A stretch of 64,000 nt of DNA from Nocardioides humi (GTDB taxonomy: Bacteria > Actinomycetota > Actinomycetes > Propionibacteriales > Nocardioidaceae). Both the position numbers and the translations under genes were made by a program. Each line of letters starts with the position of its first letter. Position 1 is the first letter of the stretch. The notes beneath the pieces were generated by a model. That model was not told where the DNA came from and did not search any database. It was given only the letters and a program-made list of their open reading frames with translations. The stretch is taken from NCBI RefSeq assembly GCF_006494775.1, contig NZ_CP041146.1:1116001-1180000 (forward strand), in the 5' to 3' direction. Positions 18,963-27,755 of the stretch are shown here, one piece after another.

Positions 18963-19745
18963 CTACTTCACCTCGGCGCGCATCACCCGGAACCAGCCGG
19001 CGACGAACGGCAGCACGATCCAGATCAGCATCGCGGTGCCGAGCTGCGCGTAGTCCTGCCCGCTCAGGTCGAAGTCACCCTCGAGCAGCGGGCTCTGCGC
19101 GGTCCCCAGGTCGAGCCAGGGAGCGGCGTCGTGCAGACCGCTGATCGATCCGAAGATGATCGACGACGCGATCGGGAGCACGAAGAACACCACGATGGCC
19201 GCGGGCGTGTTCAGCAGGATCAGGCCGTAGGCGAGGCCCTGCAGGATGGTCATCAGCTGGAGGACGAAGAAGAGCAGGAAGACGGTCAGCGTCGCGTCGG
19301 CGAACTTGTCGTCGGCCCCTCCCACCAGGGTGAAGAGGGTCGCGATCACGATCGCCGCCACGAAGGCTCCGGTCCCCCAGATGAGCGCGGCCACCACCTT
19401 GGAGGCGATCACCCGGGTGCGCGACGGCTCCAGGGCGAAGGTGACCATCGCGGTGCGCTGCGACCACTCGGTGGTCACCAGGAGGATGCCGAGCACCGGG
19501 AGCAGGAAGCTCTGCGGCGTCGCGGAGAAGCCGACGAAGTTGCCGAAGATCCGGTCGTCGGCGTCCGCGATGGCGAAGAAGATCACCATGGCGATCGCGG
19601 TGATGGCGACGATGGTGCCGAGCAGCCAGACGCCGGCCCGGGTGTCCCAGGTCTTGCGGACCTCGACGCCGACCAGGCGCAGGAACGGGGTCCGGGGCGT
19701 GTCGCTGACGTCCAGGGTGAGGGCGGGCTGGGCGGGAGCAGTCAT
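18963..19745 (-). CDS. ABC-2 type transporter permease
   Basis: The protein has 260 residues with six hydrophobic spans and a cytosolic N-terminus. 'FLRLVGVEVRKTWDTRAG' is the amphipathic entry helix typical of ABC-2 exporters. It pairs with the ATPase encoded immediately upstream, and its ATG overlaps that gene's stop by 4 bases. The substrate is unknown. The adjacent divergent NarL-type two-component system may control it, a common arrangement for peptide-stress exporters. Confidence 0.88.
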   Translation of the reverse strand: MTAPAQPALTLDVSDTPRTPFLRLVGVEVRKTWDTRAGVWLLGTIVAITAIAMVIFFAIADADDRIFGNFVGFSATPQSFLLPVLGILLVTTEWSQRTAMVTFALEPSRTRVIASKVVAALIWGTGAFVAAIVIATLFTLVGGADDKFADATLTVFLLFFVLQLMTILQGLAYGLILLNTPAAIVVFFVLPIASSIIFGSISGLHDAAPWLDLGTAQSPLLEGDFDLSGQDYAQLGTAMLIWIVLPFVAGWFRVMRAEVK

Positions 19746-20677
19746 CACTGCACCTCCTGGGTCGTCGTGGAAGCCGCCACGCCCTCGCGGGCCGTGGCGG
19801 AGGTCAGCTCGAGGAAGAGATCCTCCAGGCCGGCGCCGCCGGAGCGGAGGTCGGTCAGCACGACCCCCGCCTCGAGCGAGGCCCGGCCGACCTGCTCGGT
19901 CGTGGCGTTCACCTTGAGTCCGTCCCCGGCGGCCTCGACCACGTGACCGGCCCGCTCGAGGGCGGCGCCGAGCGTGGCGTTGTCGAGGGAGGTCACCATC
20001 GTGATCGCGGCGCCGTCGCCGGCCGCGGCCAGCAGCGTCTTCTTGTCGCCCTGGGCGACGATCCGGCCGTGGCCGATGAGGATCATCTCGTCGGCGATCA
20101 GCTCCACCTCGTGCAGCAGGTGGCTGGACAGCAGCACGGTGCCGCCGCGGTCGGCGTACCCCTTGAGCAGGCCGCGCATCCAGCGGATGCCGGCCGGGTC
20201 CAGGCCGTTGGCGGGCTCGTCGAGGATGAGGACGGAGGGGTCGCCGAGCAGCGCGTGGGCGATGCCGAGGCGCTGCTTCATGCCGAGGGAGTAGTTGCGC
20301 AGCCGGCGCTTGGCCTCCGAGGAGGTCAGCCCGACGAGCTCGAGGAGCTCGTCGACCCGGGTGTCCGGCAGGCCCATCGTCTTCGCGCCGATGGTGAGGA
20401 TCTCCCGGCCGGTGCGGCCGGCGTGCTGCGCCGAGGCGTCCAGCAGTACGCCGACGTGGCGCCCGGGGTTGGGGATGTCGTGGTAGTCCAGGCCACCGAT
20501 GGTGACCCGGCCGTGCGTGGGCGGCGTGAGCCCCACCATGACTCGCATGGTGGTCGACTTGCCAGCGCCGTTCGGCCCGAGGAAGCCGGTGACCCGGCCG
20601 GGCTGGGCGACGAAGCTGACGTCGTCGACGGCGGTGAACGCGCCGTAGGAGACGGTGAGTCGATCGACTGTGATCAT
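19745..20677 (-). CDS. ABC transporter ATP-binding protein (ABC-2 exporter)
   Basis: The protein has 310 residues from ATG 20677. Walker A 'GPNGAGKST', signature 'YSLGMKQRLGIA', Walker B 'VLILDEPANGLD' and the switch 'SSHLLHE' are intact. A C-terminal regulatory tail (about 215-310) follows. It is an NatA/CcmA-like ATPase that works with the permease downstream. The frame is open to 20743, but the region between holds the divergent promoter, so the ATG before 'ITVDRLTVSYG' is chosen. Confidence 0.9.
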   Translation of the reverse strand: MITVDRLTVSYGAFTAVDDVSFVAQPGRVTGFLGPNGAGKSTTMRVMVGLTPPTHGRVTIGGLDYHDIPNPGRHVGVLLDASAQHAGRTGREILTIGAKTMGLPDTRVDELLELVGLTSSEAKRRLRNYSLGMKQRLGIAHALLGDPSVLILDEPANGLDPAGIRWMRGLLKGYADRGGTVLLSSHLLHEVELIADEMILIGHGRIVAQGDKKTLLAAAGDGAAITMVTSLDNATLGAALERAGHVVEAAGDGLKVNATTEQVGRASLEAGVVLTDLRSGGAGLEDLFLELTSATAREGVAASTTTQEVQ

Positions 20678-20807
20678 GACCCCCAGCCTGCCCCACGAGA
20701 CGCCTCCGCACATCGAACCCGCGTCGCGAGTCGACCCGACCAAAGTAGGTGTCGCTCCGGTCCCGGGGCGCTGCCGAGGCCTCCTCGCCAGGCCCTAGCC
20801 TCGGATC

Positions 20808-22010
20808 ATGCACGCGCCCACGCCCGACGACTACCAGCCGCGCCTGCGCTGGTACAGCCAGGTCTGGCGCTACCTCCTCGCCGCCGCCATCGGCCTGGTG
20901 GTGTGGGTCCCGATCATGGATGCCCAGATCGAGCGGCACCCGTCGCTGTTCTGGGCCGACCTCGTGCTCGGCCTGCTCTCCTTCGTCCTGGTGGCCTTCC
21001 GCCGCCGATGGCCGTTCGCGGTCGCGGTGGTCACCGTCCTGATGGCCCCGTTCAGCTCGCTCTCGGCCGGTCCCGCCTCCCTCGCCACGGTGTCCCTGGC
21101 CACCCGTCGCCGCTGGGGGCAGATCATCACGATCGGCCTGCTCAATATCGTCCTGAGCTGGTTCTACTACCTCATCCAGCCGAGCCAGGACGTCGACCCC
21201 TGGTGGCTGACCGCCACCTTCACCGTCGTCGTCGTCGCCGCGATCCTCGCGTGGGGCATGTACATCGGCTCCCGTCGCGAGCTGCTGTGGACGCTGCGCC
21301 AGCGCGCCGAGAACGCCGAGGCCGAGCGCGACCTGCGCGCCTCGCAGGCCCGCTCCAACGAGCGGGCCCGGATCGCCCGCGAGATGCACGACGTGCTCGC
21401 CCACCGGATCTCCCAGATCTCCATGCACGCCGGCGCCCTGACCTTCCGCGAGGACCTCTCCGCCGACCAGATGCGCAGCAGCGTCGCGGTCATCCAGGCC
21501 AAGGCCCACGAGGCGCTCACCGACCTGCGCGAGGTGCTGGGGGTGCTCCGGGACGCCGACGGAGCCGGTCCGCTCACGGGCCCGCAGCCGACGTACCGCG
21601 ACCTCGGCGCGCTCGTCGCCGACGCCCGCGCGGCCGGCGCCGCGATCGAGTACGACGATGCGCTGGCCGCCGGCGAGGAGCTCCCCGACGCGGTGGGCCG
21701 GACGGTGTACCGGATCGTGCAGGAGGGCATCACCAACGCCGGCAAGCACGCTCCCGCGGCCACGCTGCGGATCCGGGTCGGCGGCTCCCCCGACGACGGC
21801 GTCGACGTCGTGCTGCGCAACGCCCTCGGCTTCGGCCCGACCCGCACGCCCGGCGCCGGCCTGGGCCTGGTGGGCCTCGCCGAGCGGACCGAGCTGCGCG
21901 GCGGCACCCTGGCCCACGGCATCGAGCAGGCCTCCGACCGCTCGGGGGCCGACCTGTTCGTGCTGCGCGCCTGGCTACCGTGGGCGACCGAGCAGGAGGA
22001 GGCCTCATGA
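20808..22010 (+). CDS. NarL-type sensor histidine kinase
   Basis: The protein has 400 residues. Four or five membrane spans (about 20-155), a short linker, a HisKA_3 domain with phospho-acceptor His194 in 'REMHDVLAHRISQ', and an HATPase domain with 'GLGLVGLAERTELRGG' near the end are visible. There is no large extracytoplasmic domain, as in intramembrane-sensing DesK/LiaS-type kinases that respond to envelope stress. It overlaps its response regulator by 4 bases and diverges from the ABC-2 exporter. Confidence 0.92.
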   Translation: MHAPTPDDYQPRLRWYSQVWRYLLAAAIGLVVWVPIMDAQIERHPSLFWADLVLGLLSFVLVAFRRRWPFAVAVVTVLMAPFSSLSAGPASLATVSLATRRRWGQIITIGLLNIVLSWFYYLIQPSQDVDPWWLTATFTVVVVAAILAWGMYIGSRRELLWTLRQRAENAEAERDLRASQARSNERARIAREMHDVLAHRISQISMHAGALTFREDLSADQMRSSVAVIQAKAHEALTDLREVLGVLRDADGAGPLTGPQPTYRDLGALVADARAAGAAIEYDDALAAGEELPDAVGRTVYRIVQEGITNAGKHAPAATLRIRVGGSPDDGVDVVLRNALGFGPTRTPGAGLGLVGLAERTELRGGTLAHGIEQASDRSGADLFVLRAWLPWATEQEEAS

Positions 22011-22672
22011 CCGAGCAGATCCGCGTCATCGTCGTCGACGACGACCCGCTGGTGCGCTCCGCGCTGACCCTCATGCTCGGCGGGCAGGCCGACATCGCGG
22101 TCGTCGGCGAGGCGGCGGACGGCCGCGCGGGCATCGCCCTCGCCCGCGAGCTGACGCCGGACGTCGTGCTGATGGACATCCGGATGCCCGTCCTCGACGG
22201 CCTCGCCGCGACCCGCCTGCTGCACGCGGACCCCCATCCCCCGCGGGTGATCGTGCTGACCACCTTCGACGCCGACGACTACGTCGTGGGCGCGCTCGCC
22301 GCCGGCGCCGACGGCTTCCTGCTCAAGGACACCGCTCCCTCGGAGATCGTCGCCGCCCTCCGCAAGGTCGCCGCCGGCGACCCGATGCTGTCCCCGTCGG
22401 TCACCCGCACCCTGATCCAGCGGGTCCGCACCGAGTCCGGCGACGGCCGCGCCGCCGAGGCGCAGCGCCGCCTGGACCGGCTGACCGAGCGCGAGCTCGA
22501 CGTCGCCGGCGCCGTCGGCCGGGGGCTGTCGAACGCCGAGATCGCCGCCGAGCTCCACCTGTCGGTCCCCACGGTCAAGGGGCACGTGTCGAAGCTGTTC
22601 GAGAAGCTGGAGACCACCAATCGGGTCCAGATCGCGCTGACGATCCGGGACGCGGGTCACCCTGCGGAGTGA
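22007..22672 (+). CDS. NarL/LuxR-family response regulator
   Basis: The protein has 221 residues. The receiver domain has the acidic pocket (Asp11-13), phospho-acceptor Asp57 in 'VVLMDIRMP' and the switch Lys in 'FLLKD'. The C-terminal LuxR helix-turn-helix reads 'LTERELDVAGAVGRGLSNAEIA' (in part) and 'SVPTVKGHVSKLFEKL'. It is phosphorylated by the kinase encoded just upstream and probably activates the divergent exporter. Its 3' end overlaps the convergent vanX frame. Confidence 0.93.
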   Translation: MTEQIRVIVVDDDPLVRSALTLMLGGQADIAVVGEAADGRAGIALARELTPDVVLMDIRMPVLDGLAATRLLHADPHPPRVIVLTTFDADDYVVGALAAGADGFLLKDTAPSEIVAALRKVAAGDPMLSPSVTRTLIQRVRTESGDGRAAEAQRRLDRLTERELDVAGAVGRGLSNAEIAAELHLSVPTVKGHVSKLFEKLETTNRVQIALTIRDAGHPAE

Positions 22673-23282
22673 GCCGGCCGACCGGGAAGTCGAAGTACGT
22701 GCTCGGGTAGGGCTCGTCGGTCAGCGTGTAGTGCCACCACTCGCACTCGTAGGAGCCGAACCCGCAGGACTCCATGACGGAGCGCAGGTGCCGGCGGTTC
22801 TCGGCCGCGACCCCGGAGACACCGCTCGCCCCGTGGTGGGAGACGGCGTCCATCAGGTCGTGGCCACCGCCCATGGGCGCGAGCTCGCCGGTGGCCAGGT
22901 CGTAGAGGGTGAGGTCGACGGTGCTCCCGCGGCTGTGCCCCGACCGGGTCGCGACGTAGCCCTGCTCGAACATCGCGACGCGGTCCAGGCGCGGGTAGTG
23001 GCGCGCCTTGGTGCGGCCGTCCTCGGGCTCGGTCGACCAGCGCAGGAAGCGGTCGACGGCGCGCTGGGGGCGGTAGCCGTCCCACAGGAGCAGGCCGAAC
23101 CCGAGGCGTGCCGCCTCTCGCTGCGCGCGGCCGAGGGCGGTGCACAACGCTCGGGTGCCGACGATCCGGTTCACCAGGTAGCCGTCGACGGGGCGGCCGG
23201 TGAAGTTGTCCCAGGTGGCGTACTTGGCGTCCCAGCGGATCCCGGGCACGTGCTCGTCGACGAAGACGAACTCGCCCGTCAT
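22575..23282 (-). CDS. vanX: D-Ala-D-Ala dipeptidase VanX, with an atypical C-terminal tail
   Basis: The protein has 235 residues. All VanX catalytic residues occur at the classical positions: Arg71, zinc ligands His116, Asp123 and His184, and Glu181 in 'ECEWWHY'. VanX destroys D-Ala-D-Ala so that only D-Ala-D-Lac enters the cell wall. The family normally ends at 'YFDFPV' (here residue 201). The extra 34 residues run antisense through the end of the response regulator and look non-native. One additional base near 22675-22690 would end the protein at 22657 instead. The ATG overlaps the vanA stop by 4 bases. Confidence 0.93.
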   Translation of the reverse strand: MTGEFVFVDEHVPGIRWDAKYATWDNFTGRPVDGYLVNRIVGTRALCTALGRAQREAARLGFGLLLWDGYRPQRAVDRFLRWSTEPEDGRTKARHYPRLDRVAMFEQGYVATRSGHSRGSTVDLTLYDLATGELAPMGGGHDLMDAVSHHGASGVSGVAAENRRHLRSVMESCGFGSYECEWWHYTLTDEPYPSTYFDFPVGRLTPQGDPRPGSSARSGPDWWSPASRTASTRAP

Positions 23283-24318
23283 CGCCCGCTCCCGGCCAGG
23301 GCCAGCGCGATGGTCCGGTCGATCACCTCGGACAGGGACAGCCCGGCGGCCGCCATCATCCGCGGGTAGCGGCTGTACGACGTCAGCCCGGGGAAGGTGT
23401 TGACCTCGTTGAGCACGATCGTCCCGTCGTCCTGCAGGAACAGGTCCACCCGTGCCAGGCCGCGGCAGCCCAGGGCCCGGTACACGTCCTTCGCACGGTC
23501 CCGGATCCGCTGCCTGGTCGCGGCGGGGACAGCGGCGGGGACGGTGACGGTGGCGTTGTCGGACCCGCGCTCCGGCTCGCTCTCCTGGTGGATCCGGAAG
23601 AAGCCGTGCGACAGGCCGATCTGGTCGATCTCGCCGGCGATCAGGTCGGTGCCGGTGCCGAGGATCGCGCAGCCCACCTCGCTGCCGGCGACGGCCTCCT
23701 CGACCAGCACCTTCGCGTCGTACCGCCGGGCCGTGGCGATCGCGGCGGCCAGCTCCGCGCGACCCTCGACCTTGCTGACGCCGAAGGACGATCCCGAGCG
23801 GGCGGGCTTGACGAAGACCGGGTACGAGAGGAGGTCCGGGTCGATCTCCTCCCCCGCGTCGACGACCCGGAACGCCGGCGTCGCGATCCCCGCGTGGCCG
23901 GCGACGACGTAGGCGAGCGACTTGTCCATGCACAGCGCCGAGCTCTGGATGTCGCAGCCGGCGTAGGGGATGCCGGCGAGCTCGAGCAGGCCCTGGATCG
24001 CGCCGTCCTCGCCGAACCTGCCGTGCAGCACCGGCAGGACGACGTCCAGCCGGAGCGCCTCGTGGCGTCCGTCCTCGAGCAGCAGCAGGCCGTGGACGTC
24101 CCGGTCCGGGGACAGCACGACGGGCCGGGACGGTCCCGCGTCCCAGACGCCTGCCGGGCTCTCGCACAGCCGCCAGCCGCCGTCCTCGGTGATCCCGACG
24201 AGGATCGGCTCGTACCGCTCCCGGTCGAGGTGGGCCAGCACCTCCTGGGCGGACTTCACGGAGATGGGGTGCTCCTCGGACAGTCCCCGAAGAGGATGCC
24301 GACCTTCAGCCGATCCAT
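23279..24318 (-). pseudogene. vanA: D-alanine-D-lactate ligase VanA type, frameshifted as given
   Basis: The N-terminal 'MDRLKVGILFG' starts at ATG 24318 in one frame, and the body from 'LSEEHPISVKSAQEV' continues in another. The break is at the minus-strand GGGG run at 24285-24288; one added G gives a 346-residue ligase. The omega-loop 'FFRIHQESEPERGS', with the His diagnostic of D-Ala-D-Lac ligases, and the closing 'SRYPRMMAAAG' identify the VanA family. It overlaps the vanH end by 13 bases and vanX by 4. A sequencing error is more likely than true loss, because vanX and vanH are intact. Confidence 0.92.
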
Positions 24319-25277
24319 GCTGACTCCTGCCTCTCGAATTCCCTGCAGTTGATGAGCGAGTGCTCGACCGTGTCGCTCAGCGCGCGATCGGTGTAGTAGG
24401 CGGTGTGGGGTGTGACGAGGACGTTCGGCAGGCGCTGGAGCCGCACCAGCGCGTCGTCCAGGACCCGGTCCCGGCAGTCCGCGTAGAAGACGCCCTGCTC
24501 CCCTTCGAGGACGTCCAGCGCGGCACCGCCGAGGCGCCCGGCCTCCAGGGCGGCGAGGAGCGCGGCGGTGTCGACGAGCGGCCCGCGCCCGGTGTTGACG
24601 ACGCAGGCGCCCTCCTTGAGCCGGGCGATCCGACGCCGGTCCAGGAGGTGGTGGGTGCCGGCCTCCAGCGGCGTGTGCAGGGTGACCACGTCGCTGCGGC
24701 GGAGCAGGTCGTCGAGCGAGGTGTGCTCGGTGCCGCTCGCCGGGCGGTGGTCGTGGGTCAGCACGCGGCAGCCGAACCCGCGCAGCCGGGTGATCACGGC
24801 CGACCCGATCCGTCCGGTCCCGACCACCCCGACGGTCAGGTCGCGCAGCTCGCGGCCGCGCCCGTCGGCGAGGCGGTAGTCGTGGACGTCGGCACGACGG
24901 ACGGTGGATCGCGCGTGGCGCAGCACCATCAGGATCAGCATCAGCGTGTAGTCGGCCACGCCGTCGGGCGCGTAGTCGACGTTCCCGACGGTGATGCCGA
25001 GGCTCGCGGCGTAGTCGACGTCGATGTGGTCGTATCCGACGCTGCGCGTCGAGACGTACCGGACGCCGGCCCGCTCCAGCGCGCGCAGCACGGGCGGTGT
25101 GACGGGCGTGCGATGCCCGACGCTGACGCAGCGGCGCCCCTTCGCGAGCGCGGCCGTCGCCTCGGACACCGCGGCGGCGGTGATGGTCGGGGTCAGGCCG
25201 TGGCGCGGCGCCAGCCGGCGGAACAGCGCCGCCTCGTCCGGCTCGCATCCGTACGCCGTGATGGCGGCGCCCGTCAC
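24306..25277 (-). CDS. vanH: D-lactate dehydrogenase VanH
   Basis: The protein has 323 residues. The NAD-binding motif 'GVVGTGRIGSAV', the substrate Arg in 'VVNTGRGPLVD' and the C-terminal catalytic His in 'VTPHTAYYTD' are present. The N-terminal 'AYGCEPDEAALF' is typical of VanH. It reduces pyruvate to D-lactate for the ligase VanA. The GTG start overlaps the vanY stop by 4 bases, and vanA begins 13 bases before this gene ends, so all four enzymes form one operon. Confidence 0.93.
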   Translation of the reverse strand: MTGAAITAYGCEPDEAALFRRLAPRHGLTPTITAAAVSEATAALAKGRRCVSVGHRTPVTPPVLRALERAGVRYVSTRSVGYDHIDVDYAASLGITVGNVDYAPDGVADYTLMLILMVLRHARSTVRRADVHDYRLADGRGRELRDLTVGVVGTGRIGSAVITRLRGFGCRVLTHDHRPASGTEHTSLDDLLRRSDVVTLHTPLEAGTHHLLDRRRIARLKEGACVVNTGRGPLVDTAALLAALEAGRLGGAALDVLEGEQGVFYADCRDRVLDDALVRLQRLPNVLVTPHTAYYTDRALSDTVEHSLINCREFERQESAWIG

Positions 25278-25876
25278 GAGGTCACCCGCGGGTCGTGGGT
25301 GGGGTCGGCGTACCGCTCGGGGCAGCCGCCGGCGACGGCCGCGGGCCGCAGCTCGTAGTGCCAGGGCTCGTTGTCGTAGATCTGGCACAGCCCGTACGCC
25401 GCACCGTGGGCCGACAGCCATGCCGTGGCGCCGCTCCCGCCGATGTCCACCGCGTCGCCCGCGACGTGCGGGGAGGTCGCGGGCGTGGCGACCCAGCGCG
25501 CGGCCTCCTCCGCGGAGCCGTACTCCTTCACGGCCTCGCGTAGCAGCCGCGCCTGGTGCTCCGGGGACCGCCAGCCGCTGTTGACGTGGAGCACGACGCC
25601 GTCGCCGGCCGCGGCCGTGGTCGCCCGCCGCAGCGCGTCGCGCAGGGCCGGGTCGAGCCGGGCGATCGCGGGGTCGTCGTCGTAGGGGGACCCGGCGGAG
25701 TGTCCCGTCGTGGACTGCAGGCCGATCACCGCGGCGAGCAGCACGGCCACGACGGCCACGACGGCCACGACGGCCAGGACCGCCAGCGCCGACGGCGGGG
25801 ACAGCGACGGGAACGACCGTGGGGACGACGGTCGCGGTCGGCGTACGGCGGTGCGGGTCGCGGTGCTCGGGGACAT
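25274..25876 (-). CDS. vanY: D,D-carboxypeptidase VanY (M15B family)
   Basis: The protein has 200 residues from ATG 25876. One membrane anchor (about 27-48, a run of Val, Ala and Leu) is followed by an extracytoplasmic M15 domain. Its zinc motifs are 'SPHVAGDAVDIG' and 'EPWHYEL', and the substrate region 'GWRSPEHQ' is present. It would trim terminal D-Ala from residual D-Ala-D-Ala pentapeptides. It is first in the van operon, diverging from vanR. Streptomyces vanHAX loci usually carry vanJ and vanK here instead, so this arrangement differs. Confidence 0.88.
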   Translation of the reverse strand: MSPSTATRTAVRRPRPSSPRSFPSLSPPSALAVLAVVAVVAVVAVLLAAVIGLQSTTGHSAGSPYDDDPAIARLDPALRDALRRATTAAAGDGVVLHVNSGWRSPEHQARLLREAVKEYGSAEEAARWVATPATSPHVAGDAVDIGGSGATAWLSAHGAAYGLCQIYDNEPWHYELRPAAVAGGCPERYADPTHDPRVTS

Positions 25877-25909
25877 GCGACCAGTCAAGGAAGCGCGGCG
25901 TTGCCGGGC

Positions 25910-25929
25910 CGTATGCGGTTTTCGATACG
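25910..25929. promoter_or_regulatory. Inverted repeat in the vanY-vanR divergent promoter
   Basis: CGTAT-N10-ATACG lies in the 91-base gap between vanY (minus) and vanR (plus), where VanR-controlled promoters of both transcripts are expected. A CTAGCAT element at about 25950 could serve as a -10 for vanR. The repeat is short, so assignment as a VanR site is tentative. Confidence 0.3.
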
Positions 25930-25967
25930 TCCGCGATATGCGCCGGCCGCCTAGCATCGTGGTCACC

Positions 25968-26653
25968 ATGCGTGTGCTGATCGTCGAGGACGAGCCCTAC
26001 CTGGCCGACGCCATCCGCGACGGCCTGCGCCTCGAGGCGATCGCGGCCGACATCGCCGGCGACGGGACACGGCGCTGGAGCTGCTCGGCGTCAACGTCTA
26101 CGACATCGCGGTCCTGGACCGTGACATCCCCGGCCCGTCCGGCGACGAGGTCGCCGAGCGGATCGTGGCGTCCGGCAGCGGCATGCCGATCCTCATGCTC
26201 ACCGCCGCCGACCGCCTCGACGACAAGGAGTCCGGGTTCGAGCTCGGCGCCGACGACTACCTCACCAAGCCGTTCGAGCTGCGCGAGCTCGTGCTGCGGC
26301 TACGCGCCCTGGACCGCCGGCGCGCCCACAGCAGGCCGCCGGTGCGGGAGATCGCCGGGCTGCGCGTCGACCCGTTCCGTCGCGAGGTCTACCGCGACGG
26401 CCGGTACGTCGCTCTCACCCGCAAGCAGTTCGCCGTCCTGGAGGTCCTCGTCGCCGCCGAGGGCGGGGTCGTCAGCGCCGAGGAGCTGCTGGAGCGGGCG
26501 TGGGACGAGAACGCCGACCCGTTCACGAACGCCGTCCGCATCACCGTCTCGGCGCTGCGCAAGCGGCTCGGCGAGCCCTGGGTGATCGCGACCGTCCCGG
26601 GCGTGGGCTACCGCATCGACGCCGGACCGCCTGCCGAGGACCGGCGTGGCTAG
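25968..26653 (+). pseudogene. vanR: OmpR-family response regulator VanR, frameshifted as given
   Basis: The frame from ATG 25968 begins 'MRVLIVEDEPYLADA' and is lost after 'DIAGDG'. The remainder, from 'ALELLGVNVYDIAVLD' to 'GVGYRIDAGP', is intact in another frame. One added G in the GGG run at 26064-26066 gives 228 residues, with phospho-acceptor Asp51 and an OmpR winged helix containing 'TRKQFAVLEVL'. The protein closely resembles Streptomyces VanR as I remember it. It overlaps vanS by 8 bases and should activate the van operon when glycopeptide is sensed. Homopolymer error is the likely cause. Confidence 0.92.
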
Positions 26654-27755
26654 GCCGCCCGGACTGAGCGTCCGCCTCAAGCTCACCCTCAGCTACGCCG
26701 GCTTCCTCGTGGTGGCCGCGTTCCTGCTCCTGGCCGTCGTGTGGGTGTTCCTCCTGCGCTATGTGCCGGAGAACGTCTTCTTGCCCGGGCAGGACGGCCG
26801 CCCCGGTCCCAACGTCCCCAGCCGGTCCGATCTCGAGGCCGCCTTCGTGCCGAAGGCCGCCCTCATGCTGGGCTTCGTGCTGCTGTTCGGCCTGGTCGGC
26901 GGCTGGGCGCTGGCCGGGCGGATGCTCGCTCCCCTGACCCGGATCACCGACGCCACCCGCCGAGCCGGCCGCGGATCCCTCGCCCATCGGATCCACCTGG
27001 AGGGCCGCAAGGACGAGTTCCGCGAACTCGCCGACGCCTTCGACACCATGCTGGGAAAGCTCGAGGCGCAGGTCGCCGAGCAGCAGCGGTTCGCGGCCAA
27101 CGCCTCCCACGAGCTGCGCACCCCACTCGCGGTCACGCAGACCCTGCTCGAGGTCGCGCGCAGCGACCCGAACCACGACGACGGCGAGCTCATCGAGCGA
27201 CTCCACGCCGTCAACACCCGCGCTATCGACCTCACCGAGGCACTGCTCCTGCTCAGCAAGGCGGACCAGCGCTCCTTCGCCCGCGAGCCCGTCGACCTGT
27301 CACTGGTCGCCGAGGAGGCCACCGAGACACTCCTTCCCCTCGCCGAGAAGCGCGGCACCACCGTCGAGACCGCCGGCGAGCAGGCCGTAGCCACCGGTTC
27401 GTACGCCCTCCTGCTGCAGCTGATCACCAACCTCGTGCACAACGCGATCGTCCACAACCTGCCCGCCGGCGGTGCCGTCCGGGTTACGACCAGCGTCGAC
27501 CCGCCCACCGTGATCGTCGAGAACACTGGCAAGGAGCTCCCACCGCAACTGGTCCCCACGCTCGTCGAGCCCTTCCAGCGCGGCACCGGCCGGGTCCGCG
27601 CCGACCACGCCGGCGTCGGCCTCGGGCTGGCCATCGTCCGCAGCATCGCCGAGGCGCACGACGGCACGCTGGCGCTGGAGCCGCGAACCGGCGGCGGACT
27701 CCACGTGACGGTACGGCTGCCGACCGCGGAGCACATGCAATCGACATGCAGGTAG
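26646..27755 (+). CDS. vanS: Glycopeptide-sensing histidine kinase VanS
   Basis: The protein has 369 residues from GTG 26646. Membrane spans lie at about 17-38 and 70-91, with a short extracytoplasmic loop between, then a HAMP domain. The HisKA box 'NASHELRTPL' carries phospho-acceptor His155, and the ATPase domain has 'HAGVGLGLAIVRSIAEAH'. The start 'GLSVRLKLTLSYAGF' and the short loop match Streptomyces-type VanS, which binds vancomycin directly. It should control VanR phosphorylation. The last codons run into the VapBC promoter. Confidence 0.93.
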   Translation: MARPPGLSVRLKLTLSYAGFLVVAAFLLLAVVWVFLLRYVPENVFLPGQDGRPGPNVPSRSDLEAAFVPKAALMLGFVLLFGLVGGWALAGRMLAPLTRITDATRRAGRGSLAHRIHLEGRKDEFRELADAFDTMLGKLEAQVAEQQRFAANASHELRTPLAVTQTLLEVARSDPNHDDGELIERLHAVNTRAIDLTEALLLLSKADQRSFAREPVDLSLVAEEATETLLPLAEKRGTTVETAGEQAVATGSYALLLQLITNLVHNAIVHNLPAGGAVRVTTSVDPPTVIVENTGKELPPQLVPTLVEPFQRGTGRVRADHAGVGLGLAIVRSIAEAHDGTLALEPRTGGGLHVTVRLPTAEHMQSTCR

